Source: Leishmania martiniquensis (taxonomy: Eukaryota > Euglenozoa > Kinetoplastea > Trypanosomatida > Trypanosomatidae). From it: a stretch of DNA of 25,774 bases. The number at the start of each line of letters is the position of its first letter. The stretch's first letter is position 1. Of the stretch, positions 18,002-25,774 are shown piece after piece. The position numbers and the translations under genes are program-made. The notes under the pieces were generated by a model, which saw only the letters and a program-made list of their open reading frames with translations, did no database searches and was not told where the DNA came from. The stretch spans positions 625,436 to 651,209 of the forward strand of contig NC_090150.1 in the NCBI RefSeq assembly GCF_017916325.1, given 5' to 3'.

Positions 18002-18502
18002 ATGGGCTCTACCTCCTCGAGCTTTTCTTCACAAATCATATCAACTTTTCTCGCCCCAAGAATCGAGGCAGTCACATCATATGGAATGTGGCAAGATACT
18101 ACAAAAGAGAAGAAGGCAGTCATCGGTCATATACAAGAGGCGTTTGTCTTTGAAGTGTCACCGAAGCGTACTCGAAACAATATACGCTTTGAGAAGATCT
18201 ACACATCAATAGTGCCTCTACCCACCAAAATGTAGTTTCTCCTACGAGGTACCTCACCCGACGAGTCAGCGAGAAAACGAGATCTCGCATCAAAAGCTGA
18301 TATGTTACTTAGCCCTTATCTCGGCCCAGCATTCTCCTGTTCTTTCATCTCTAGATCTGTTGCGCAAACTGTGAGAAAACTGGAAAGGCACCGGCCACTT
18401 CAGAATTTCGCACGCTTACTGTTCACTCTTACAACGAGACATTTTGGGGGGCCCTTTCCTTCCAAGATAAAGCCACTCGAGCATGATGTAATGTGGCGCT
18501 GA
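18002..18502 (+). pseudogene. Interrupted plus-strand frame with N-myristoylation-like start
   Basis: The frame starts at ATG 18002 and runs in one phase to TGA 18500-18502, with a single in-frame TAG at 18233-18235. The first part is 77 residues, beginning MGSTSSSFSS, which fits the N-myristoylation consensus (Gly2, Ser6) without a Cys for palmitoylation. After the TAG, 88 more codons stay open in the same phase (with an ATG at 18302) and end HDVMWR. A random 167-codon stretch at this base composition would be expected to hold several stops. A pyrimidine tract with an AG at 17985-17986 precedes the ATG by 15 nt. No family is recognised. It could be a 77-residue gene, a TAG-interrupted 166-residue gene, or a decaying one. 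It overlaps the antisense condensin leader. Confidence 0.4.
18099..18123 (-). promoter_or_regulatory. Trans-splice acceptor for condensin mRNA
   Basis: On the minus strand TGCCTTCTTCTCTTTTGTAG ends with its AG at 18100-18099, a near-ideal pyrimidine tract and acceptor. There is no comparable tract between here and ATG 17841. It implies minus-strand transcription starts to the right of 18.1 kb. Confidence 0.55.
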
Positions 18503-19349
18503 AACTCTTCGCAAGAAGCAATCCAACGACAACAACGCACAGACTCCTTCATTCTAAGGCAAGGAGTGAGCCCGTACCTCGTTCACTTTTCTCTCTCCAT
18601 GAGCATAGCAAGTACACTTTTTTCTAGCATTCGACCCGACAACAGTTTTTGGAGCAGAAAGCCTCTCCCTTTATCTACCGCACACTGATCCTTACGTTGA
18701 TAAATGCGGGGGCACTACCGCAACCCACCAAGTTACCAAACACGAAGAATCCATCATCGCAATGCAGCATAAACTCTAAAAACACTTAATAAAGCCATCC
18801 TAGTCATACGTTCTGCTCGTTCCTCCTGGTCCCTCTCATCATTTCGTGTAGCGTTGCGAACGCCAGGAGGCATTCATCCAAACCACACACCTTTATCTTC
18901 ACAAATGCTGCGAAGTGGTTGAAATACCACAATAAATGAATAAAGCAGTAAAACCACCAATTGAATTCGGATGAAACGAAAAATAAAGAGATGATTAGTA
19001 CATTCTACAGTCTAGCAAAATGCTACACAATAACGCCATCAAGAGGAAAGCTTACGAAAGAATATTCTAAGAGAGCCCTTTTAGCTTTTCAGTTATTTCT
19101 ATCGAACAGATCCGAGAATTCGTGTGTATGCTCTCCTCCTTTACGACAGCTGCAGATCTCAAAGCTTTCGCAAGCGTAACCTACAGCGATGGCCTCCGCT
19201 CAATACACAAAAAAGTATGCGCTCATCGTCACCGTTTAAGGCGGCGTCAAGAGATACCTAAGAGGCTATGAGCAACATATGCGGTGCATATGAAACACAC
19301 TGACCGTGAAATCCCTCACAGAGAGAAAAAAACGGAAAAAGAGTTAGCC
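18503..19349. other. Gene-free part of the strand-switch region
   Basis: I see no supported gene. The sequence is more AT-rich than the flanking genes. A plus-strand frame to 19179 begins with TTG and has AT-rich composition. No repeats or RNA genes are apparent. Confidence 0.4.
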
Positions 19350-20096
19350 GAATTCAACGCCAACGACACGGAGAGACACAGAAGAGGGCATAGACACCAA
19401 TCAAATCAGGAGTACGCAGTATACTAAGAAAAGGAAAAGTCGTCTCTACAGTTTTCTGCGCCCCACGTTCCTGATCAGTTTCCTGACCCCGGCAATGAAA
19501 TGGTGGTTGTTCCAGCACATCTCTCACTGCTGCCTCCTATCTAAGGCACACGCGGCTGCCGAGCTTGCGAGAGCCACAATAAGTTCTGATCCGCCGAACA
19601 GCTTCTACGAAGTGTCTCTCTTCACGGCTCTTAGACTACCCGAAATCGTTGCGCATCTTAGCGAGCATCCTCATTACGATATCAGCGCCACCTCCGGCTG
19701 TGTTAGATGGTGCTAACAGCCCTGGAGGCAACTATGCTATCGGCACGACCTAGATTTGAAGCAAAAAAACTTCTGCAAAAGGTCCTAAACCATGCATGCG
19801 CTCAGGCGCATAAAGGTTCTGAGCGCAGGGGCTCGGTGAATGTGTTCGCACATTTTCCCCCCGTCGCACTCCTCCATTTACTCCCTGCTGCACATTTGCA
19901 GCGCCTCCTCTGCATCTACCATTACCAGTCAAAGGAGCGCAGAAACGTTACCCGTACAGTTCATCAGCCGACTTCCACAGTGTGTAGTAACATGGCCGTT
20001 ATAATCACAGAAAGCTCTTCCCAACCTGCTCCTGGCACTATCATCGCCACCATGCAAAAGAAAAAGTGTAATTGTCACTTACAGCAGGCCATATAG
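19350..20096 (+). pseudogene. Probable gene relic split over two frames
   Basis: One plus-strand frame is open from about 19350 to 19716 (ATG at 19495) and contains the protein-like segment FYEVSLFTALRLPEIVAHLS. It then ends. A second frame opens with ATG at 19707 and runs to 20096 (129 residues), with EAKKLLQKVLNHACAQ and ALLHLLPAAHLQRLLCIYHY. Both have helical, Leu/Ala/His-rich composition like helical-repeat proteins, and they abut in different phases, as expected for a frameshifted gene. The second frame alone could be a small gene: CTCTCTTCACGGCTCTTAG at 19615-19633 could serve as its acceptor. No family can be named. Confidence 0.4.
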
Positions 20097-21572
20097 CAAC
20101 TTTGCCTTACGGGAGACAATATCTTATTTGTAAACCTCTTCCTCGCCAACATGCCACACTCTAAAAACGCCCAACCACGGTAGATAACCATCATTACTAC
20201 CTGCCAGCATTGCTCTAGTACAAGCCCTAAAGGTAAAGGCGACACCACAGCATTCTCTAGAAAGCGCCATGCTCTACAACGACAATAAAAGTTTTTTGGT
20301 GCATGAGTCATAGAATCCTCCGCCACACCATACAGATAAGTACAACCGCACATTACCTTACATTTCGAGGCAACACGACAGCCAAGCTACATCCCACGGC
20401 ACCACAACACCTGGCAGCAAACTGCTGAAACTCCCATGCTCACGCAGCTAGCACTATTTCCATATGATCTCCCCTATGCTTTACCAATAGATAGTTGGGC
20501 CGCACTCGAGGCTACAGCACTAGCTTCCAGCGGCCAGTGAACTCTCAAGCCATAGTAGCTCATGCCGATGGAGATATATATCCACCCAGTCTCTGAAGCA
20601 CCGCCAATAACCTCCCATTAAGAGAATACTCAACTGAGATACGCCGAGCAGCACTCACAAACAGGTGAAAATGAACAAGTTCTTCCCTCCTGCAGAGCTG
20701 AGCCCCAGCTTGCTACTATACAAAATGAAAACACAATTTCACCTTCAAGCGGCAGGATACTACTAATAATAATTGCAGTCGCGGAACAGGAGCCACATCC
20801 TGCAAACCCTCACAGAACTCGTCGAACGTCTTACGGATACACTTAAAGCAACACCAGCAGGTTACGAACCTCTCCCACACCTCTGCTACTCACCTGGAAC
20901 GTGAAAACTAGGCGTTTTGTTTTTCTTTCGCATCTGTTATGGGAGCACTGAATCAATCAAGCAGCAATCACGGCTCTTTTTGGCACGGTCAAGAAAAAGT
21001 AAAACACCAACAGAGACTCAGCATTTCGAGCCCCCGTATACGCAAAGGAGATATTTTCACCGCACAGAAATAATCTTTCTCCTTTCCTGGCACATAACAC
21101 GTCCACTATGGCCCAATACGTTTCAAAGAAGGCTGCCCTCCTCTTGTTCCCTGCAGTCTAAGCCCGCCGTGTTCAACGACACTTCACTGTCATTATCGGC
21201 AACTAAACAGGGAGATCTCCTTATGAATAACTCCGAACCCCCCCCCCGTCTTTCTGCTCTCCAAAACAACCTCCCATGCACGTACTTGAACTGGCAATCC
21301 ACCGCACAGCTGCGCTCTTACTGCGCCCTGTGAAACAGTCACCGTCGATATCCCGGCGAGAAGAAATACGAATTCACCGCACTAGACAAGGCCTACGTCA
21401 TGGCACATTACTCTCGTGTGCGTACCTGGGGCAGACGTGCAGCAACCATTATGCTTGCAAGCAACATCCCATTTGAATGACGGAGGAGAGTCTTGTATGT
21501 AGCCATTCTGCACAGCAAGAAGCAGCCCTCACAAGATTATTCTGAAGAGGCCCCAGCAACTAGCTCAAAAGT
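20097..21572. other. Gene-free part of the strand-switch region
   Basis: No confident gene. A 92-codon minus-strand frame (20075-20353), a 138-codon plus-strand frame starting with TTG (20917-21333) and a 66-codon plus-strand frame with ATG (21276-21476) are open but unrecognised. The notable element is a run of ten C at 21238-21247. Confidence 0.4.
21238..21247 (+). promoter_or_regulatory. C10 homopolymer in the strand-switch region
   Basis: Ten consecutive C on the plus strand (ten G on the minus strand), followed by a pyrimidine-rich stretch. A C/G tract has been described in the Leishmania major chromosome 1 strand-switch region close to mapped start sites, and G-rich tracts occur at T. 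brucei start regions. A promoter role here is inference. Confidence 0.35.
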
Positions 21573-22080
21573 TCATGAAGAAGGGGGGAGGGGGAAGAAG
21601 GTAGAGCAGTAAGCAAGACAGCACCGCCCGCAAGTAGGTGAGGCTCGTCTGTCAAGCTGAGGTCCCATTCGCGGCTTCCTAGTTCCCCCGGTTTGTTCCT
21701 TTATTTTCTTCTCCCAGGTTCGAACCAGCTGTACTACAACGTGAACCAACGCTGCTATGGCCATCTCTGCGTAGAAGGGCAGTATCATGTGCGTGATCAC
21801 TGCCGCAACTTACGGGTCATGGGTTGAATTCGCCCCCTCCCATACACCAGCGTCGCGAAGCGACATCTAGCACGGTCTGGCCGCCTCTCGACCGCGTCAC
21901 ATGGACACCATTTCCTACCGAATATGCGACACACCGGTCCGTGAGGAGCCAGGGCACAGTGCGCGCGGTTTCACCCTCCTCACGTACATGGCGACCCTCG
22001 ACAAGCATCGACGACGGCCTTCACACTCGTTCCATGATGAAGTGGCACAGTTTAAAGGCACCTTGCACTTCTGTGATGCT
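21573..22080 (-). pseudogene. Degenerate minus-strand relic with ankyrin-like segment
   Basis: Reading leftward from about 22080, one frame has KLCHFIMERV, a stop, then about 65 open residues to 21817. These include GNGVHVTRSRGGQTVLDVAS, which matches the end of one ankyrin repeat and the start of the next (G..V......G.T.LD.A). A second frame downstream (about 21800 to 21573) reads VITHMILPFYAEMAIAALVH and on to a C-rich end, with coding-like third positions. Internal stops and the frame change indicate a broken fragment. The ankyrin assignment is by eye and tentative. Confidence 0.3.
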
Positions 22081-22090
22081 CTATTCAGGC

Positions 22091-22149
22091 TACCTTTCAC
22101 CCTCAGCTTTCGGCACCACATCCTTCACCCCATACCACTTCCTCAACAG
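22091..22149 (+). promoter_or_regulatory. Trans-splice acceptor region for the 542-residue gene
   Basis: TACCTTTCACCCTCAG has its AG at 22105-22106 and a second candidate AG follows a CT-rich stretch at 22148-22149. These give leaders of about 116 or 73 nt before ATG 22223. Confidence 0.5.
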
Positions 22150-22222
22150 CAACAACAAAGAAAAGCTCTCTTAAGAGAAGCGCGGCAGTACTGCAGCTAA
22201 CGCTTCACCAGAAACAGCAGCC

Positions 22223-23851
22223 ATGCCACCTAAGAGAAGACTTCCACGAAGCGCGAAGGCTCCTGACGGTGAGCTTAACCTCGATGACGTATGCAAAGAG
22301 CGCATTGACGCGGTTACCGCAGAACCGCTTGATCCTGTCAGGTTCATCGAGGTTCTCAGCCCGGACAAGACATTACGACTCTTTTACAACACAAGCACAC
22401 TAATTCGTATCGCGGTCGACAATGGCGGCTTCATGCAGCCACCCCATTTTCGTGAACCAATGTCGAATGGTCTACGAAAGCGAATCGAGGACATTGAGGG
22501 CAAGAAGTTTCACTTTAAGTCACGTGACCGCGTCATTCCAGCAGACGAATCAGGGAATACTGGCGCCATTGCAGTTCAACACCGCCATCTCTACTTTGAC
22601 CAGATTATAGATGAGTTCTACCTCCTCAACCCTGCCGAAGTCTACGTGTGTCCCACGTGTTACGAACACTTCTTAAACACTCGATTTTTGCCTGCTAGAA
22701 TAGAGCAAGGTCGCACTGTGAAACACCTACGCAACGGTCGTCCCGTCGTCGACCCTTTAGACGTTCTCTCGCATATGCATGGCGAAGATGCCACCACGCA
22801 CGATGCGGACGCTGCGGCACCGATTGTGCTTGACACGCCCTGGGATAATGTACTCGCTCATATTGTTTTTCGCAGGGCCGCACAATGGAAGGCACACATG
22901 GAGGCTCATCACTGGGTGCGTGGGGTGAGCGCTGCTGACTATCGGCTGCGTGATGTGCTCTGCACCTACTACAATGATTACAATCAGTTACACGAAGAGC
23001 AGTATGAAGAAGAGATGAGTCAATATGGCAGTGCACGGAAGAAAGCTGCCTTAACGCAGCAGCGCTATTGGCACATCAATGCTCGCTATAATCGATTGCG
23101 GTACAACAGAGTAGTTGCCGCGACGGAGTTAGCCGAAGGGCACGCAGAAGCCGTCACGGTCAGCGCGTTTCCCAACGAGACCGTCGCCCATAACCTTAAC
23201 CTGGAGAAAGACGACGACGACGACTTCATCAATGACGACACAGACGAAGAGGACTACGTGCCTGTGTACTTGCCTGGAAAGCAAGGCTCAAGCGATGAGG
23301 GCGACGATGCGGATACCTCTGATGAGTCCCGCCAGCCGGGCAGGAAGCGCAGCCGCGAGCGCTCAGCGGAAATGGAACCTGCGTCGTCCGACACGGGTTC
23401 CTCTAGCACAACTACGTCATCCAGCGATTCAGATTACGATGCTGAAGTAGAGAAGCAGCAGGCTTTATTTAAGAGAGGGCTTCTCGCTGAACGAGACTGC
23501 TATTATTCAAGGCTTTCTGCCGAGGACAGGCGCTTCTTCGAGAAAAGTCAACGCGTCAATGTGGCCCCTAGCCAGCTCTATGACCCTCGTATGCATATGA
23601 GCGGCGCCCAGCTATCCAGAGAGGACGATGATGTCGACTGGGAGAACATTGGGGAGGCACTACCAAGTCAGTCTCCCATAAGACTGGAGAAGAAAACTCC
23701 TGTCATCTCTTCCAATGAAGCCGCAGGGGTCGCGCATGCGCAAACAAGGATGCTTTTAGACGAGGATGACGCGTCTCCGGTCCCTGCTGCCCAAGTAATA
23801 TCCACTCCCAGCACGCGCCCTTCTCGCCTGATGTTAGACGACGATGAATAG
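22223..23851 (+). CDS. Acidic hypothetical protein with possible split C2H2 zinc finger
   Basis: The protein has 542 residues from ATG 22223. The family is not recognised. The N terminus (MPPKRRLPRSAKAP) is basic. Residues about 27-82 (AVTAEPLDPVRFIEVLSPDK, then an FREPM ending) recall a U-box-like fold without zinc ligands, a weak resemblance. C143 and C146 (VCPTCYEHF) could pair with H225 and H229 in the helix-like AAQWKAHMEAHH, giving a C2H2 finger interrupted by about 75 residues. Residues about 245-310 are rich in Tyr, Gln and Arg. A strongly acidic run (DDDDDFINDDTDEEDY) begins near 330, then a Ser-rich region with KRSRER, a likely nuclear signal. The C terminus carries two similar acidic motifs, TRMLLDEDD and SRLMLDDDE. 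Nuclear chromatin or RNA work is inferred from composition only. It is the only confident gene between the strand switch and the chromosome end. Confidence 0.88.
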   Translation: MPPKRRLPRSAKAPDGELNLDDVCKERIDAVTAEPLDPVRFIEVLSPDKTLRLFYNTSTLIRIAVDNGGFMQPPHFREPMSNGLRKRIEDIEGKKFHFKSRDRVIPADESGNTGAIAVQHRHLYFDQIIDEFYLLNPAEVYVCPTCYEHFLNTRFLPARIEQGRTVKHLRNGRPVVDPLDVLSHMHGEDATTHDADAAAPIVLDTPWDNVLAHIVFRRAAQWKAHMEAHHWVRGVSAADYRLRDVLCTYYNDYNQLHEEQYEEEMSQYGSARKKAALTQQRYWHINARYNRLRYNRVVAATELAEGHAEAVTVSAFPNETVAHNLNLEKDDDDDFINDDTDEEDYVPVYLPGKQGSSDEGDDADTSDESRQPGRKRSRERSAEMEPASSDTGSSSTTTSSSDSDYDAEVEKQQALFKRGLLAERDCYYSRLSAEDRRFFEKSQRVNVAPSQLYDPRMHMSGAQLSREDDDVDWENIGEALPSQSPIRLEKKTPVISSNEAAGVAHAQTRMLLDEDDASPVPAAQVISTPSTRPSRLMLDDDE

Positions 23852-25758
23852 CGAGAGACGACAGTACATCATGTGGACAACTATACTGCGGCGCTGCTTC
23901 CACAGTTCCCTTCCCTGCTCATTTTCACAGCATGCATTTATACACGAATGAAATCCATGACAAGATCCTCTCGGCATCGGTGAGGACTGTATTGCGCCGG
24001 CTGCTATTCCACACCACATTTAAGGACTGTGACCAGCGGCGCCTACTCTTGTCGATGCAGTTTTCATTCTTGACGCTTATCCAACTTGTCGCGTCATTCC
24101 TCCCCCTTGACCGATTCAAGGGAAGCCTTCTGATGAAACGACGATCTTGTCTGGGTACCCGCTTCTCTTTTCTCAGAAATAAATGCCTGCATAGCGTAGC
24201 CGTGCAGTTTCGCTAGCTTCTGGCAAAGAGAAGCAAGAAAAGTCGTGCAAAAAAGCTTCATTGTTTGAGGGGGCACTACCGACACGAACTCTGTTACTAT
24301 GGGCCCACGATCAAAGAGAAACAAGGAAACTCGTACCTACTTCTGCTGTCGTGGTTCATAAATGTCGCCCTTTGAAGTGCCTCTTTGGCGACCTCTTTTC
24401 TGCCTCAGATCTCCCTCTTCCACATACTCGAATCCGCTCTGAAAATTTGACTTCGGTTGCCCCGAAGGTTTACCAGGACCGGAACTACACTCTTGTCAAA
24501 AGATGCCATCCAACGCGCCACCATTCCACTAGCCCTTCAGAGCTTTTCTGGATACTCTCTGAGAAATTCTTCCTCTTCTTCTGTCTTCTACGACTCCTCT
24601 GGTCTCCCTCTCACATGACTCGCAGACTCACTCCCACAAGCATCCGACGGCTTCAAGACTACTAAAGCGGTGCTCTTTTAGATTCCCTCTCCTGCATTCG
24701 CCCCGGCGCTATACAGCATCCATATGTGAATCGTGGCTGGTATGGATTACTAAGCGCGTCAGAGAAGTGTACAATACCGAGGGCTTCAAAGACCTCCTTC
24801 CGTAACGTATTGTTGCATTTGCATCGACTCTAACAGACAAACCCTAACTCCGTGTGGCGGAGAAGATCCTTGCACATAGTGCTAAAAACCTCTTTACCAT
24901 GAGCTCTTTCACTCATGCATTGATTCACTGCTCATGTTCTTTCTTGTGCATGCACCACAGCGACTACGACGATGCTCGTAACCGCGTTGCTCAAGGTGAA
25001 TACTATACTATCTCGCGTGATGCGAGAGACAACTGCGGCAATCTTCGGCAAAGAATCTTTTTTGCCATGTACACATTCTTGGCAAAAGAAGCCCTTCCGT
25101 TGTTGCTCCTCCTGTGCCCATCTGAGAGCGGCAACTACCGCCACTCAGACCTTTAGCTATGGAGAGGCTGCCCAGCTTTCCTACTCATGGGCGTTGTGAA
25201 CAGTACCATCATCGTTGGGAGACAGTAATCCGTTGCAGACATTTACTTGCCCCCTCTCTCTCTTTCCCACAAGCTGAAGAAGTGTAAGCTCGGTTCTCTG
25301 TAAGATCTCAATCGCTTTATGATCAGCTCACCGCATCCTGACGATCGACCTGCAGTGACGTTTCTACGTTCATTGACAGGAGCAAAACTAAACCCCTGCA
25401 AACACATGCCTTCATTTTGCTCTTGGACAGAACAGAGCGCTCTTCGTACTCGTCAGATCCCTTCAAGTAAGAGGAATGCTAACATACTAAGTGAAAGAGG
25501 GGCTGCTCCTGCGTAATCAGTTCTATGAGGGGTGAGCACTGCCCTATCGCCCCTTTTCTTTCCCTGAATTGCTCCAGTTAGATTCTGATCCGACAGCTTC
25601 TTGGAAGAGGCTTGGCGCCTCTACATAACGGTGCGCCTCTTTTTTATGGGCCCGTTTCATCACCAGACCTCCTTCTCTTTTACTTTGGCTATGCGCGCAG
25701 TTCTTTGACCAAAACTTGGTGAAAGCGCCACTGTACCATCATCCCACTAGGGTACCGA
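23852..25758. other. Subtelomeric region without confident genes
   Basis: The plus strand is pyrimidine-rich with several CT tracts (for example 24565-24615). Only weak frames are seen: 94 residues at 23932-24216, with TTCCCTTCCCTGCTCATTTTC and an acceptor-like CACAG directly before its ATG, and 85 residues from ATG 24899 to 25156. Neither resembles a known family. No repeated surface-antigen family, retroelement or RNA gene is recognisable by eye. Confidence 0.45.
23932..24216 (+). CDS. Weak candidate small protein, 94 residues
   Basis: A frame from ATG 23932 to 24216 is preceded by a textbook pyrimidine tract and CACAG, but that AG lies only one base before the ATG, so an earlier acceptor (CCACAG near 23906) or a later ATG would be needed. 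The protein is basic with one hydrophobic stretch (FSFLTLIQLVASFLPL). No family is recognised. It may be a chance frame in the 3' UTR of the 542-residue gene. Confidence 0.2.
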   Translation: MHLYTNEIHDKILSASVRTVLRRLLFHTTFKDCDQRRLLLSMQFSFLTLIQLVASFLPLDRFKGSLLMKRRSCLGTRFSFLRNKCLHSVAVQFR

Positions 25759-25774
25759 TTAAGGGTTAAGGGTT
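25759..25774 (+). repeat. Telomere-like repeats, heptamer TTAAGGG
   Basis: The last 16 bases are two TTAAGGG units and a trailing TT. The G-rich strand runs 5'->3' toward the window end, as at a right-hand telomere. The unit has one more A than the canonical TTAGGG of trypanosomatids. Only two copies are visible. Confidence 0.6.

Larger units (their letters stand above)
17842..22222. other. Divergent strand-switch region (probable bidirectional Pol II start)
   Basis: Confident genes to the left are all on the minus strand and the confident gene to the right is on the plus strand, so transcription diverges from here. In trypanosomatids such regions are the start sites of polycistronic units and carry H2A.Z and acetylated histones. 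The plus strand becomes richer in C and T from about 18.0 kb on, though purine-rich minus-type signals recur near 19.32-19.44 kb. It contains an interrupted frame (18002-18502), relics at about 19350-20096 and 21573-22080, and a C10 run. No tRNA gene was found by eye. The exact start sites cannot be read from the sequence. Confidence 0.7.

Noticed and set aside
18233..18235. Stop-codon reassignment (as in Blastocrithidia) to explain the in-frame TAG
   Set aside because: The clear genes in this window contain no internal in-frame stops and end at ordinary stops, so a genome-wide reassignment is not supported.
20917..21333. 138-codon plus-strand frame
   Set aside because: It begins with TTG, its only early Met codons are near the end, and it includes the C10 run. 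No recognisable protein.
21715..21732. GGTTCGAACC, resembling a tRNA B box / T-loop
   Set aside because: On neither strand do the T-stem, an A box and a 7-bp acceptor stem form. The motif is a palindrome and likely chance.
21901..22200. 99-codon plus-strand frame just before the 542-residue gene
   Set aside because: It contains the likely splice-acceptor tract of the next gene and ends only 22 nt before its ATG, so it cannot be a separate downstream-spliced neighbour. The minus-strand reading looks more protein-like.
24261..24665. 134-codon plus-strand frame near the telomere
   Set aside because: It begins with TTG and lies in pyrimidine-rich sequence that lowers stop frequency. No recognisable protein.
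1..25774. CRISPR arrays, insertion sequences, bacterial operon signals, surface-antigen gene arrays
   Set aside because: None is visible. The window is eukaryotic (trypanosomatid) and shows no spaced direct repeats or transposase-like genes.

Overview
This window looks like the end of a trypanosomatid chromosome (kinetoplastid protist, probably Leishmaniinae). The evidence: intron-free genes in a long same-strand array; roughly 0.6-1.1 kb spacers holding pyrimidine tracts followed by AG (trans-splice acceptors); many CA/GT microsatellites; kinetoplastid-style proteins; and telomere-like repeats as the last bases. The species cannot be fixed from the sequence alone.

Layout. From 1 to about 17.84 kb every convincing gene is on the minus strand, so the polycistronic unit is read right to left. 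In transcription order: condensin HEAT subunit 1 (14074-17841), a PDK1-like kinase with a FYVE-like zinc finger (12029-13186), an unrecognised 222-residue protein (10788-11456), a short TYW1-type radical-SAM tRNA wyosine enzyme (8830-10080), a presenilin aspartic protease (7135-8193), a 52-residue small protein (6344-6502), the GINS replication subunit Psf1 (4643-5239), an unrecognised 290-residue protein (3056-3928) and a basic protein with an HMG-box-like segment and a possible mitochondrial presequence (378-2285). A splice signal at 198-265 implies another gene beyond the left edge.

From about 17.84 to 22.2 kb lies a divergent strand-switch region, the expected place for RNA polymerase II to start in both directions. 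It is not empty. A plus-strand frame at 18002-18502 has splice signals, an N-myristoylation-like start and one in-frame TAG. A plus-strand relic split over two frames sits at about 19350-20096. A minus-strand ankyrin-like relic sits at about 21573-22080. A run of ten C is at 21238-21247.

Right of the switch, one confident plus-strand gene remains (22223-23851), an acidic, probably nuclear protein with a possible split C2H2 zinc finger. About 1.9 kb with no confident gene follows, and the window ends in two TTAAGGG units, which differ from the canonical trypanosomatid TTAGGG.

The genes do not form one pathway. As usual in trypanosomatids, they share transcription rather than function, although condensin, Psf1 and the HMG-like protein all concern DNA maintenance. 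The items most worth a second look are the TAG-interrupted frame, the kinase/zinc-finger fusion, the relics, the split zinc finger and the heptameric chromosome end.
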